Shown: positions 1 to 11,680, counted from the first letter of the stretch. The stretch: DNA of 64,000 nt from Thuidium tamariscinum (GCA_947034885.2 OX344750.2:36566821-36630820); one strand, 5' to 3'. The notes: a model not told the origin generated them from the letters alone. Made by a program: numbers and translations.

Positions 1-174
1 AGGGTTTTCCAACCAGCACTTGGAAAGATTAAAGTACAACAATTATATGCAAACCGTTACCTGCAGTCTGGCATTGCAAACCTCTCGTCGATGCTGCTCC
101 CGTGCCAGTTTCAACATAGCCACCTGACAGACGCAACCAATTGTAACATCAGTCCTTCTTGTGGCCTTGTGTTC

Positions 175-425
175 TTAACTCCTAAAGGACGAAGGATTCA
201 TGGTTTGAAAATATCCAATTCGGATAATCACATCACGAAACAATGAGATTGGACGAGGCAAAAAATTTATATCACTAGAATCAGTGAAGATCAGTGCATA
301 TATTGGACAGAGAATTTAAATAACTGAAATTAGGAAAAGAAACAGTCCCCAATTACCTACTCAAAATGCTAAGGAAAACCATGATTCCCAATTTGGGTCT
401 CTTGGTCCTTTTGTGTTAATAAGGT
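175..425 (+). repeat. Dispersed repeat R1, copy 1
   Basis: About 250 bp beginning near 'ggacgaaggattcatggttt' and ending near 'tttgggtctcttggtcc'. The core 'atcactagaatcagtgaaga' recurs at 985-1215 and in diverged form at 4925-5105. Inverted copies lie at 5515-5740 and 18190-18425. No open frame. The type of element is unknown. Confidence 0.6.
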
Positions 426-552
426 ATTAAATGGAAAACGTCAAGCACTGCAAAATGGATTTAATTGCTTCAAAAGGGGCATTCGACAGTTGAAAAGTCT
501 CGTTTAGTTACCTTCGCAGCTCGGGTAGGATCGTGGACCTACACGCCAGATC

Positions 553-1389
553 AAATTCAACAGTAAGTCAAACGGATGCAGCTGCAAGTCTACCTGTAAC
601 TGGCGATATCTTATTCTTGTTTTTGTAAAAAATCTTCACCATGGATTCCATTTGCGTCCTCGTCAATGTAGACCCTACTTTCAAGGTGTACTTGATGTAA
701 TTGAACTCCTGAACATCCTTGCTTGTAATCTGTGAAATTTATTCTTCAAATATATTCTGAACTTGTTCACGACTAAGCTCCTCTAGCAAATCCCTTACTA
801 CTCAAGATCCAAGGTTTAAATAACAGTTGATTAACAGAAAAGGGTTCAAGAAACCTACTATTACCTTAGGCCCAAAGAGCCTCTGAGTCATTTTTTGAGA
901 CATTCCGCTGAATTCGAGATGCAGCCTGAAACCTAATGTCACACAAGCACGTACAGTAACACCTTCAAATCATACGATAATTAAACCGTAAGGACCAAGG
1001 ACTCATGGCTTGAAAATAATCAATTCGATATTTCAAATTGTGCAAAATATACTTCCGATGACACTAAATATAAGATCACTAGAATCAGCGAAGAAGATTG
1101 TATATGCTTTTCAAAAATAAAATAAAATTGGACAAAAGAAAGTCCCCACTATGACTCACTCAAGACAGTCAAAAAACTATGCCGCCCAAGTTGGACTTCT
1201 TGGTCCTCCAGAGGATAGGTGAAAGAGAAGTGGGAGGCGTGAAATCTGCATGTTAAGCAACAAGAGGAACGAAGCGGACAATTCTTGTCTTGAAAAAACG
1301 TAAACACTCTGAAACCTATTACAAAGAATTTCCGTCCATTCCATTTCCTATTCTTGAGGTAGTTCCATCCCGTGCGCGTCTAACCATCA
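553..1389 (-). CDS. Tentative uncharacterised spliced CDS (partial model)
   Basis: I do not recognise this protein. Three minus-strand segments fit together in phase: 1323-1389 (possible ATG at 1385-1387), 865-925 and a terminal segment 553-740, giving an open frame that ends in TGA at 553-555. Junctions are AG acceptors at 1390, 926 and 741 and GT donors at 1322 and 864. The translated tail is basic and helical, with the stretch EFNYIKYTLKVG followed by KIFYKNKNKIS. Against it: no family match, short exons, and another open segment (about 740-810) that ends in an in-frame TAA. A further possible exon lies near 57-120. It may be a real lineage-specific gene, the 3' part of a gene running off the left edge, or chance splice-site agreement in repeat-bearing DNA. 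Confidence 0.25.
985..1215 (+). repeat. Dispersed repeat R1, copy 2
   Basis: Matches copy 1 along its length: a 'ggaccaaggactcatgg' start, 'atcactagaatcagcgaaga' in the middle and 'aagttggacttcttggtcc' at the end. Same orientation as copy 1, about 800 bp away. Confidence 0.6.
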
Positions 1390-1399
1390 CTGCAACAAA

Positions 1400-2744
1400 G
1401 TGACGAGAAAATAAAAGCAATCAAGTCTAGAATGCTCCTAAAGTTTTAACCGACAAAGATGACCTGCAAGAACACATGAAAAGCAACTCGCTGCTAACCA
1501 ATTTATAGGCTCACCGATCTCAAACACAAGAGTATATCTCAAAAACCAAACAAGTTTTGATGAATGAATACCTTCTCAGCTGCTTGCCCTCTCGAAAGAA
1601 TCAGCACCCTCCACTTGCGTGCACAATCCAGCTTGTACGACCATCTCTACAGGGGCTGCACCCGTTTCTTCTCAATCCCTTCCACTGAATCCATAATTCA
1701 CAAACAGTCGCCAACCATGTCAGAGCTCTTGCACCAAAGACAATAAAGATGCCAAGATGATAATTAAGCTTCTGACACACCCACACCCACACCCACACCT
1801 GTCAGAGAGGTGCGGATTCCTAATCGACCAAAACTGTAAATGGTAAAATCGAATCTCCAATGCAACTCACGCTCAAGATCGTACACTCAGCAAGAACCCA
1901 ACAATTCGAAAAAACAGAACAAGTTGTGAGGCCGCAAACGAAAACGAAGGCACAAGGCGAACAATCTAATGGACAGAAACAAGAAGAAGTGCTTCTACAG
2001 AGCAAAGATACCACAGGAAGCTCGGCGATCAACTGCATTGCAATCAAGGCAGAAACAACTGCGGGAGCAACAACCAAAACCTGCAGCAGCAGCACTGCGC
2101 TCTACAGCACGTACGTAGCTGCAGTGGCTCGATCGATCGATCGATCAACACACAAGAGTTTCTCACCAATTTCGGAATGCAAAGGAAAGATGGTTGCCAC
2201 TCGGCTCTCAAGCTTTAACTGGGGATCGATTGAGAGGAGTGTCGCAAAATTGTGATTGAAGGGATCGACAAGATGTGGTCATGTGGGCATTGGCGCTAAT
2301 GAAATTCGAAGCAAAGAGGGAGAGGAGCGCGGTCACTGGGTCTGGAACCCAAGGACGCGGTGACCGGTGGCCGAGCATCTGCTAGGTCATGATGGCACGT
2401 TCTCGAAGTTGGAGCTCTGACATGGCACGTTGCTCCCATCATTGCTGTACGTAGCTAGTCACAAATAAAAACTTTGTTGCTTTAATCACACTCATAGCCT
2501 TGCAATCATGGACTCAGCACAATACGCTCCAGGGTCCAGTCGCTCATAATGGAATGAAGTGATTCCGAATTTGCATAACAGAATTAGATGCTAGCTTTAA
2601 TCAGACACAAAGGAAAGGAAGAGATTCTTTTCTTTCATTTCAATCCTGCGTTGAACATTTCAAAACACAGATAAAAAGATATTTGTGCCCCACAACAACA
2701 TTGACACAAAAAGAAAGAGGGTCAAATGTATGTGGGTTTTCTTT
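1400..2744. other. Non-coding stretch, no supported gene
   Basis: Several open frames of 60-140 codons occur on both strands, but none resembles a known protein or has coherent splice sites. Features seen are a short (CACACC)n-like run near 1780-1800 and an ATCG repeat at about 2130-2147. This is probably the space between the TRM13 3' end and the leftmost model, including the TRM13 3' UTR. Confidence 0.4.
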
Positions 2745-5700
2745 TCATCCACGCCTGGCAAGGAGAACTTTGTTTTCTGGGGAGACGCTATCCGCTATGT
2801 ATTCTACACATTTAGCTTGCATGCCGTTCTCTCGAAGCCACAAGAGCCTTCCTGTGTCTATCAGTCTTTTGCATTTTTTCCCTAGAGAGAATCGCTGCAC
2901 TGCATCCATTGCGTTCATTGCCTCCGAAAGCATTGCCTTCACTGGAACAGCTTCACTTGCGGGCTCCCTCCTGGGTTGGTAAGACACCACAGCTTGTTAA
3001 TAATCTTGCGAGGCAATAGACATACTGACATAGTTTACCCATTCTCACAGTTTTTATGGCGCTAATATATCATAGCATTTTTTGAGAAGTAGATTCATGG
3101 CACCTTTTCAGAGTGGTACCAAAGAAGAGTTATTTTACAGCAACGACATGATACATCGTGGCAAATTAAGAAAAAATTAAGGGTCTGAAATACCCTCACA
3201 TCGCTCATTGGCTTGAGGAGCTCTCACTTGTTTCAATTGAGCTCTCAACATTGCAAACAAGGTGCCAGGGATACTTTTCATGCCAATTTAGAGGGTGCTC
3301 AACAAGGTTTCTCTACAATGTTATGATAATTCTCATGAGCGGCAAAAAATGTAAAAATCTTCCAAACCCCCCGTCAAAGTCTTCATAGTTAATGTATGAG
3401 TGATGCAGCTCTTCGGTAGACTGTAGAAGTACCTGGCAGGCAACGATTCTCTGGTTTCAGACGTGTCGCAGTCAGGTAACTCATGCTCGTGAGTACCTGA
3501 AAGTGCCCAACTTGTCAGCCATGTGATGGCGTGAAAATCGTCCTTGGAGAAACCTAAATTCTTAAAAAAACTTTTATCTGCACAGTAAGGACTAAGAAGG
3601 AATCAGTCAAGTATTGGACCACATACGTGAGGTCTACACGAACCTAAATGAATAGTCCTCGTAGGTCACGGTTTACCACATTGTCACCGGGACAAGAAGA
3701 GGCAGAATGAGACCAGAATCGACTGCGCAGAAGCTGATAAAACGTCATATAGAACAGGACCACTTTGAAGAAGCTCTGAACAACATAGAGTAAAGCACAA
3801 GTGGCACTTGCATGCGGAAGTTCGAAGGCAACTTACTGACATACGACTTCCACTGACACAGATGATGACAGCATGTTGCGATTGCAAGTCCGTCAACAAT
3901 TGGCTTGGGCAGGGGCTGGGGCGCGTTATTGAGAGGAGCTGTTGCACTAATATTCGCGAGCAACGGCGAGTTTCCATTATTTAGACAACACCGCAACGAT
4001 AAATCTGATAATTCAGTTTGCAAAATCTTAGTTTCATGAAAAGTTTGATCAGAAATGCCCACACTTCGGAAGTGGTAATGCCGTGCAAAAAGCTGAAAAA
4101 GTTGAAAGACTCTAGTAATGAGACGGGCACTCACCAGTAGCGGGTCCACAAAGATGTTTACTGATAGCAACCACGTAGGAGTCTTGTATCGCCTTCACTT
4201 CACTCAAATTGAGATCCTCAACTGCATCCATAGATCCATTAGAAATTCTCCTTCAAACTTTCACCGTATCTTCACCCATTGAAGTAAATATTTCGTTTAT
4301 CTACATTTACGAATGAAGAATATTATGCTTCAGACTTCAGGTTGACGAGCACTACAGGAGGTTAGTAGGAAATCTCGGATCCAGGTGGATACTTACTATC
4401 AAGCCTCAAACGTTCCAAGATCAGTCCCTTGGATTGCCGCATAGTTCGATCTGCCTGTACAGACACATTCACAGTCAACACTCATCAGAATCGACACATT
4501 AATCATTCTTCAGAAACAAAAGGTTACATGTGTCTTGAAAAAACACGTTGCAAATACACAAGGTGGCAACTACAGCATATTACAGGTGTTTAAGCAATGA
4601 GTACTTTAAACTTATAGGCGCGGCGTTCAACCATGACCACTTTATGGACAGTATAGCAATCGCACAACATGTGCGACAAATAGCCTCTTCCCGCACCAAG
4701 TTCAACTATGGCTCGCTGCTTTAGAGGAGAAGCAGTGCTTGCTCTCCTTCCCAACTCCTCTTCATTAATACTCTCCACGAGCCCAAAGGCTTCCATATTT
4801 CCAAGCAAAGACGCTTGTTGCACAGCGTGTTTCTCTTGGTAAGGTACTCTTCTGCAACCATAACCCCAGCTGAAGTCAAACATGACAAGACTTGTGCTTG
4901 CATACAAAATAATCTCTCATGTACACCGACACCTAGGGTTCATGAATTTAAATGACCGTTTCAATTGACTAGACTGTGAAAAAGACAAACTCAATTGGGT
5001 CCAAATTTCATATCACCAGAACCAGTGAAGACCATTGCACGTATTGGTCAACAAACTAAACAAAATTAAAACCCCATCTGGGCCCATTAGTCCTTCAGGA
5101 GCTTCAAAAGTTTGAATATATGCATACATCCTGAGGTAACAAATGATGCCAGACATTACAAATCCAGAAAATTGCGCATACCTGTCCCTCTCCCCATCCA
5201 ACCATCTCCTGCAGGCTTGAGGTTGCATGATCGCTTCTTCGAGCTTCTCTCCACAAACTTGTTCAAAAGCTTTGTCGATTCTAGCGACAAGATTTTCAAA
5301 ATCTGGTCCTGACAAAGCACTCACTGCCTCACGTTTGGAGGCCGAGCTCAGAAATCGATAGGCATTCTCTTGTGATAAACTTTCGTCACCACTCAAGACC
5401 TTGGTCTTAAATGGGGTGCCATTCGCCAATCGTTGGGACTGCAAGGGCGAACAATAGTATCAGTAAACTTGAGATCGTAGTACTTTCTCCACTACGCACC
5501 CACCCTGAAAAGTGCCACAACGGTAAAGGACGAAGAGGCCCAAATTGAGCTTATGATTTTTTTAGCAGTTTTGAGAAAGTCATATGGGAACTTCCTTGTG
5601 GTCAAGTTACTTATTCCTTAACAAATACATGCAACGTTGTTCAATGCTTATGGTGGTGCAAAATTTGACCCCATTGAAATAATAGTTTTTACAATATAAT

Positions 5701-6723
5701 CAAACAAATTGGTCATTTCCAAATTATGAATCCTTGCAGTTAAGAAGCTTTACACTTACCTTGATTGAGTATACCCTCTCAGAGGAGACATCATCAAGGG
5801 TCTCTTCAGCACCAATATCATCATCACTGCCAGCATTTATGCCTTTTCTATGATACAACTGATGCTCAAAGCGATCAAGTTGCTTCACGGCCGGACATTT
5901 CTTCATATGGTTGTCAACATCCGCCTGCAAAATAGTGCTGCACCGTGTTCACGGAATGAATATACAATACAAACTTGCAGCAGTTTCTTAAACTGACAAT
6001 TTCGGCAAAGCATGTTAACAGTCTCACCTCTCTAATGTGACACTTCATCATCTGATAGATATTATGTTTCTATTGACAATAGGGTAGCCAAACATGTCAT
6101 ATTAGAGGGGTGAGACTGTCCTCACTGTACTAATTCTCTAATGATGATAATAGAAAAAGTACTGATCAGTTCTGCACAATCATTCACGTAGAGATTGATG
6201 GACATACTGTGATGGATCGATAGGACACGGAACTCTGTTCTGCATTGCCAAAGGCTTATGATTACCACAAAACCTGCAATTACCATCAGTCTCTTATGTC
6301 AGCTGACTGAAGAGAGATTTCTCGAAAGATGCCAAACCTGCAATTCTTCTAACAAGATGCTTCGCCCTAAAAAACCCTAGTCAAATTATTGGGAGACTGA
6401 ATTTGCAAGGCTACCGCAATTGGGAATCTCCATTCATAGAAATTCGCAATGCCGACAGTTCAAAATGCTGCAGCAAAATTGGTTGCGCATTGTCACACCA
6501 CCCGACCTGTAATTACAAACCTTCATTACTCAAAATGCCAGCATTCCGAGAAAAAATCCATTCCTAAACCCTAATTTCGAAAGCCCAATTTGCAACAGGA
6601 AGAATTGCAAGGCACATACTGCAATCCTGGCAATGCATGAGAGGCGCAATAACGCCCCTTCCTCGGAAGCCATAGCTCGCATTTTCCTGGCTCCTGCTGC
6701 TTTATCTTCGCCCCATTCTCCAT
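2745..6723 (-). CDS. TRM13: tRNA 2'-O-methyltransferase TRM13 (position 4), complete
   Basis: TRM13 2'-O-methylates nucleotide 4 of the acceptor stem of certain tRNAs using S-adenosylmethionine. Ten exons: 6620-6723, 6208-6273, 5760-5937, 5182-5438, 4605-4851, 4397-4454, 4135-4221, 3837-4004, 3433-3577 and 2745-2970. They total 1536 nt, 511 aa plus TGA, with GT-AG introns and matching phases throughout. Order of motifs: an N-terminal zinc finger (KCELWLP, RYC, FCGNH); a U11-48K-type CHHC finger (CPIDPSH, then NHMKKCP); QEKHAVQQASLLGN; a Rossmann SAM-binding loop ELGAGRGYLS; SKHLCGPATDLSLRCC; CCHHLCQWKSY; DDFHAITWLTSWA; and the C-terminal GKKCKRLIDTGRL. The start is the first in-frame ATG ahead of the first finger. 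Length and motif order are normal for the plant family. It is divergent from the DEK_C gene on the other strand. Confidence 0.93.
4925..5105 (+). repeat. Dispersed repeat R1, copy 3 (inside a TRM13 intron)
   Basis: Lies in the TRM13 intron between 4852 and 5181. It shares 'atcaccagaaccagtgaaga', a following 'attggtcaacaaactaaa' block and a closing 'gcccattagtcctt' with copies 1 and 2. More diverged than they are. Confidence 0.5.
5515..5740 (-). repeat. Dispersed repeat R1, copy 4, inverted (TRM13 intron)
   Basis: The reverse complement of 5520-5585 matches the 3' part of copy 2 ('tatgactyactcaaaacwgc' then 'ccaarttgg ... ggtcctt'). It lies in the TRM13 intron between 5439 and 5759. Similar in extent and orientation to copy 5 at 18190-18425. 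Confidence 0.45.
6015..6122. repeat. Short hairpin in a TRM13 intron
   Basis: 'acagtctcacctctctaat' near 6019 is the near-perfect reverse complement of 'attagaggggtgagactgt' near 6100-6119. The result is a hairpin of about 100 bp with a spacer of about 55 bp, inside the intron between 5938 and 6207. It looks like a small MITE remnant. Confidence 0.55.
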
Positions 6724-7845
6724 AATTCCTCCGCCCAAAATTTCGCAAACGGGAGACGACGACGACGACGACTAAAAGAAGAAGAATCCCTCGTTACACC
6801 ATGATCAAATTCCAAAACCCTTCGCAACAGCTGGCCTCGACCCTCCAAAAGCAGGCTGCGACGCATCAGTGCACTAAAGCATCTTCAAAACTTGCCAAGT
6901 CGGTGGAGAAACAAAAGACTTTGCAATACCCGGCAAAGCGGCCACCTGGATATGAAGGTTTGGCACCCAGGTCCCGACTTCCCGCCATCTCATATGTTTA
7001 TGAGCCATAGATACACTGGGCGCTAAATTTTCTGATATTTTAAACATTCGGGTTAGTTCTGTTCAAGCCGCACTGCAATGTTTCTCTCGGCTGCGTTCTA
7101 AGTTAGTTTCTTCGAGGGAAGCCAGGATTTGAATTCTTCTGGTGAGGGTGACCAGCGCGCTTGCATGTTATTGGGTTTTGCAAAATCTGGACACAGGTTG
7201 CTGGACGCAGCGAGGTGAGCGATGCGTGTGTGAAGTGTTTCTTTGTGCTGCTGGGGAGTGTGCGTCGCAGATTGAAGGACAGACGTGAGACTGTAATCGG
7301 GTATGATTTTCTACGACTGTTACGACTGTTGCAGTTTGCAGTTTGTGGATGTTCGTGGATATCTGTCGGTGCTTCAGGATGTACGCCACTAGTTGATAGG
7401 TTTAAGGAAATTTTTGGCATGCATGCGGGTGTGTCCTTCCATAGCGAAGCTCACTGTAAGAAACCCTAGGTCTAGGAGAGACAGCTTCTTCTCTCACAGA
7501 GGTTTTGTTTACGATCCCAAGCAATTTCCTCTATCACGCACAATGCTGAAAATATTCGCATCGTGTGCTCCGCTCGGAGCTGGGACTTTGCACAATCCCG
7601 TTGCCCTGTGCGCAAATTTCCTTGATGATTCTGAGTTTTGGGTGTGAATGGTCGCTGACGAAGTGCATTTGCGTTTTAACTGTTTCAATTGAATTGACCT
7701 CCGGGAATTTCCTGAACGGACTCTATGTATGATTGAAACTCAGGCTCTCCCTGGAAAACGAGTTTATTAGGCCTATTGGAGTTATTACCATCCTGTTAGC
7801 GCTTTTACTAGGGAGAGACCACCGAATCATCAAAGAATCTTTGCA
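6724..7845. promoter_or_regulatory. Shared divergent upstream region of TRM13 and the DEK_C gene
   Basis: About 1.1 kb separates the two start codons on opposite strands. It contains a (GAC)n tract at about 6755-6772 just upstream of the TRM13 ATG, and otherwise unremarkable sequence of moderate GC content. Open frames here are short and unsupported. It must hold both promoters and 5' UTRs. I cannot place TATA boxes or transcription starts reliably. Confidence 0.45.
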
Positions 7846-10800
7846 ATGGAGAAGCCTCCGAGGAAAGAACCAGTATTCCCGCCATCCACATTTGTTGCGC
7901 CCAGTCGGGAGGAGCTCATGAAAGACGTCCAGGGCGTCATTGAGCACGCTATCGAAGCACGAACGGAGTATATCCGTCAGGAAGCCAAGTGAGTGTTCTT
8001 TCTGATTTTTGTTTCATTTGCGAGGGACTCGCCAAATTTGTGGATAATAATGAAGCTTGCGCGCTTGTTTGTCAACCTAATTTTTGCTTTGCAAAATCTG
8101 TCACTGGAATTGCAGTATTGTGACTTTAGCGAGTTTACGCCGGATACTGGAGAAGGATCTCAAGGTTGAGTCAGGTTTTTTGGAAACGTATAAAGAGATT
8201 GTCGCAGGGCTTATTAAAGAGGTAATGATTCTCCCAAACAGCGATGTGGTGATACATGATTTACATTTGGAACTCTTGTTCTTGTTACGAATTTGCCTTG
8301 TTGCTAATATCGTTTGTGACTGAGGTGTTGTGGAATGATGCTTATATTTGATTGGTTCTTCCTGATTGCGGTCCAACAGCTTCTGCAAGGACCCGAGGAA
8401 CACAGCCCTGAGGCGGGGATGATGATTGATGAGCCCGCCAAAGGCGAGGAGGAGGTAATTGAGGAGCCTGAGGCTGAGAGTGAAGGGATAGAGGAGAACC
8501 CTAAGCCTAAAATGAAGCCTCTCAAGGGAGAGGCTGAGAGTGAAGGGATAGAGGAGAACCCTAAGCCTAAAATGAAGCGTCTCAAGAGAAAGGCAGACAG
8601 TGAAGAAGTGAAGGACGAGGTGATGATACCAGTGGAGGTTGTCAAAGCGGAAGAAGAAGTGGAACGTGACATTGAAGGAAAGATATGGGGTGCAGCTCAG
8701 AAGAGGGCTTTTCAATTCAAGGCTGAAGCAGAGTACGTGTGAACATAAGTTCACAAAACTTAGAATGTGTCAGGATCTCTAATATGAAATTGATTTTAGG
8801 TTTGTTTGTTTTCCTATAGTTCAGTAATCCTGAGATCTTTATTGCAGTGTTCTTTTGATAATTGATGGCATTTTATGTTGTCCCTTTAGGACTTTGACGG
8901 TGAAGAAGGTGCGCCGTATACTGGAGGAAGACCTGGAGTTTGAGAATGGAGCTTTGGATGCTTTCAAAGACCTTATTCGGGCGGTCTTGGACGAAGTAAG
9001 CTATGGATGAGCACTTGTGGAGTACAGAGTACTTATGTTTTGTAATGTTGTTATGAAGGAACGGTTGCCTTGATGAAGGGGCCAGTATCTGCTTATGACT
9101 TCGAGTTTGATGTCATCGAAGTAGTTGGAGGAGGTCAAGTGTACTTCATTGCGTCCAGTTAAAGCTAATTTCTCATCTATTTTGGGCACACCATATACTG
9201 TGGGTGTTCAATTGCTGTGGGTGAAAAACTAATATGGCACACAAAAATAATGTCCAAGGACGCTGCAAGCTACTTTGCAACTTCCAAGGCGGTCAAAAGT
9301 GCCACTCTAAATCTTATATAAATTGCTGTGGCCTCTTTAGAATATTTGAGGCCATCGAAATAGTTGATCAATTGCACTTCATTAGTAATGGCCCCGCGGG
9401 TTGAAATTCAAATCACGAATAAGTCATTTTCTTGGTCCTTCAGGGTTTACTTATTTCATAGCTAGAGTTTTCTTTGTTTGATGATGGAAGCTATGGTTGC
9501 CACTCTCTATTTCCGTCTCCTTTGATTCCGCACATCTGAGATTCTCTATCTCTTTGTCTGAGCACCATCATTTTCATGTATCTCCAGATTTTAAATTCTG
9601 AGAATCCTGAGAACGCTGAGAGTCCCGAGAATGAGGAGACAGCACATATATCATATTGTGAAGTACCTGTGACTAAGACAAAGAAGAAAAAAGCAGCTGC
9701 ACCTGAGAGTACGAAGAAGCCAAGCAAGAAGCGAAAACCTGCCAGTGGGGAGGAGTTCGTAGAGAGCTGTAGTATTGAGGGTGAGGAGACTCCTAAGGTG
9801 CGGAAGGGTAAGAAGAGTAAGAAGAAGGTGGTGCAACAGGAAGACGAAGTTGCCAGTGGAGATGGTGATGAAGAGCCCAGTGAGAAAGACAGTGCGAGCG
9901 TCGATGAGGCAGATGATGAAATGCCTGAGCGGAAGAAGGTATCTAAGGTAATGCATGAAGAAGAAGTAGTTGTGCTCTTTTCTGAGTAAATCTGAACATT
10001 GCAGCAATTGACTGTTTTGTCATTTGGAATAGTGCGATGGATCAACCAACGAAATTTTGTTTGAGTTGCAGTCAAAGCCGGTGGAATCGAAGCCTGTATA
10101 TAGCAAGAAGGTGGAGCACTTGAAGAACATCATTAAAGATTGTGGTATAACGTAAGTTCCTCACCACTCTTTTCAGTTTTAGCCGTTGTCTTTTTTGAAT
10201 TGTTTGTTTTGTCATAGTATAATTTTCGACTCTCGACCTTTTCTGTATGGTGATGGCAGGCAAGGTTATAACGAATTAGTCTAAATGTATAATTTACATG
10301 TTATTCTCAGAAGTCAAACTCGGTTATACTTACGTTTGTAGCTCCGGCTAAGTCCATTTCGCATCAGGTGGTTTAATCTCTTTATTTTTTTGGTGTTCCA
10401 TGGGCACGCCGTTCATTCAGTCCTATATAAATTTTGATAATCTTACTTATTTTCGTTTCTACTCACCAGAAGAGACTTTCCACCATGTGAACGATAATGT
10501 CTGTCTGCAAGAATTATTTGCTGATTCAGTGTTGGCGGAAATATATTTCGGAACATTCAAAGCAGCGTTGACTGTTGAAGATCTCGCACTTGAATCAGCA
10601 TTGGTTCCAGATTCTGGAGTTGATGTCTAGCTGTTTGGTTTGAGGTCGAGTTAACTTACACACAAGGATGCACGTGCAGGTTACCTAAAAGTGTTGTTAA
10701 CAAAGCTAAACGGGCTGGAGTAGCACGACGGAATGTTTTTATATCTCTAAAGTGATAATAACTTTTTTCTTCACTTTCAATCTTTTTCTCTCACCCAGAC

Positions 10801-11680
10801 ACTTCCCGCCGCATAAATGTCCTCAAGAACTATATGCTGACGGAAGTACTTTTCTGCGATGCTGTGTGTTTTCCGAATACTACCTGAACATTAGAGGCGG
10901 TGTTGGCTTTGATGATGTAGCACTTGATACAGCATTGGTTGCAGATTTTGAATCGAAAATGCCTTGAGAAAATTAAAGTCTAGCTATGTGGTTAGAGGTC
11001 GAAGTAACTCACATAAGGGTGCACTTTGCAGGGTGCCTCCAAGTGTATACAAGAAAGCTAAACAGGCTGGAGAATCACGACGGGATGGAATAATGATTAC
11101 GGAGTTGGAAGCTATTCTAGCCAAAGAGGGGCTTACTGCCAGTGCATCAAGAGATGGTATGGTGCTGAAATTACAGTAGCGATCACTGTCGCTATTGTCT
11201 CGTTGTTTCCATTTTCACTTACGTAGGCTGATCGGTTCTTACTGCATAGGTCAGGAACTGATTTTATTTTATTCTTAACTGGCAGAGATCAAGGCCGTTC
11301 GGAAGCGAAAAGAGAAATTGAAAGACCTGGAAGGGATTGACACCAGTAACATTATTGAAGAGACCAGAGGGAGACGATCGAGAACATCTGTTAACTCCTT
11401 TTTTGCTCCCCGGCGCGACGACCCAATTGATCTTGGTGATGGGGATGAGGACGAGGACGAGGACGAGGATGGGGATAACTCTGAAGGAGGTAACTCTTAG
11501 GCCGCATGGAGCTCATGTGCTTCAAACCAAATGTTTGCTTTCAGAATGTTTTGTTGCAATTAGAAATGCATCTCCTAGCGTATTGAGATATATTTTTATG
11601 CCAATGTGTTGGTCATCTTCAATTTCCATGTTGCAGATCCAAACGTGGAACTACAAGATGATGACGATGATGAGGACTAA
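7846..11680 (+). CDS. Chromatin protein with two DEK_C domains and HIRIP3/Chz1-like C-terminus
   Basis: Probable nuclear histone-binding or chromatin protein. Nine exons: 7846-7988, 8116-8221, 8380-8732, 8890-8995, 9588-9947, 10072-10151, 11032-11156, 11286-11489 and 11637-11680. Total 1521 nt, 506 aa. Exons 2 and 4 each encode one DEK_C helical domain (LRRILEKDLKVE... and VRRILEEDLEFE...). Exons 3 and 5 are acidic/lysine-rich linkers with KKKKAAA and KKRKPAS basic clusters. Exons 6-8 carry the plant HIRIP3-like block SKKVEHLKNIIKDCGI, PPSVYKKAKQAG, IKAVRKRKEKLKDLEGID and SNIIEETRGRRSR. The tail is a polyacidic DEDEDEDEDG/DDDDDED run typical of histone chaperones (CHZ-like). By recall, Arabidopsis has similar proteins. 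The role is inferred from domains. The start is the only ATG upstream of exon 1 that stays in frame. Confidence 0.88.
8470..8589 (+). repeat. 60-bp tandem duplication inside exon 3 of the DEK_C gene
   Basis: Two head-to-tail 60-bp units differing at about five positions encode the 20-residue unit beginning AESEGIEENPKPKMK twice. The frame is kept because 60 is a multiple of three. A weaker third partial unit (ADSEEVKDE) follows. Confidence 0.9.
10480..11095 (+). repeat. Tandem duplication of an intron plus exon in the DEK_C gene, first copy decayed
   Basis: Sequence from about 10500 to 10735 is repeated, diverged, at about 10820-11090. Shared landmarks are 'caagaa.tat.tgctga', 'gcacttga..cagcattggtt.cagatt', an AG acceptor, and the start of exon 7. 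The first exon copy (10680-10735) would encode LPKSVVNKAKRAG in phase with exon 6 but then runs into TGA at about 10752. The second copy (11032) is the functional exon. The first is therefore a relic or poison exon. Confidence 0.7.

Noticed and set aside
740-812. Helical segment VRDLLEELSREQVQNIFEE as an exon of the leftmost model
   Set aside because: It ends in an in-frame TAA 12 nt before the next acceptor, and the donor of the preceding exon does not connect in phase without a weaker alternative; treated as intronic.
1860-2255. 131-codon ATG-initiated frame upstream of the leftmost model
   Set aside because: No family, no conserved motif, and equally long antisense frame; most likely chance in moderately GC-rich DNA.
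8101-8754. 217-codon open frame on the minus strand
   Set aside because: It is the complement of DEK_C-gene exons 2-3, low-complexity Ser/Leu-rich, and lacks splice or family support.
9491-10075. 194-codon open frame on the minus strand
   Set aside because: Antisense shadow of lysine/glutamate-rich exon 5 of the DEK_C gene; composition explains the lack of stops.
10400-10630. 76-codon plus-strand frame in the DEK_C gene
   Set aside because: Lies in the duplicated intron block; the same region in the second copy is not open in the corresponding way.
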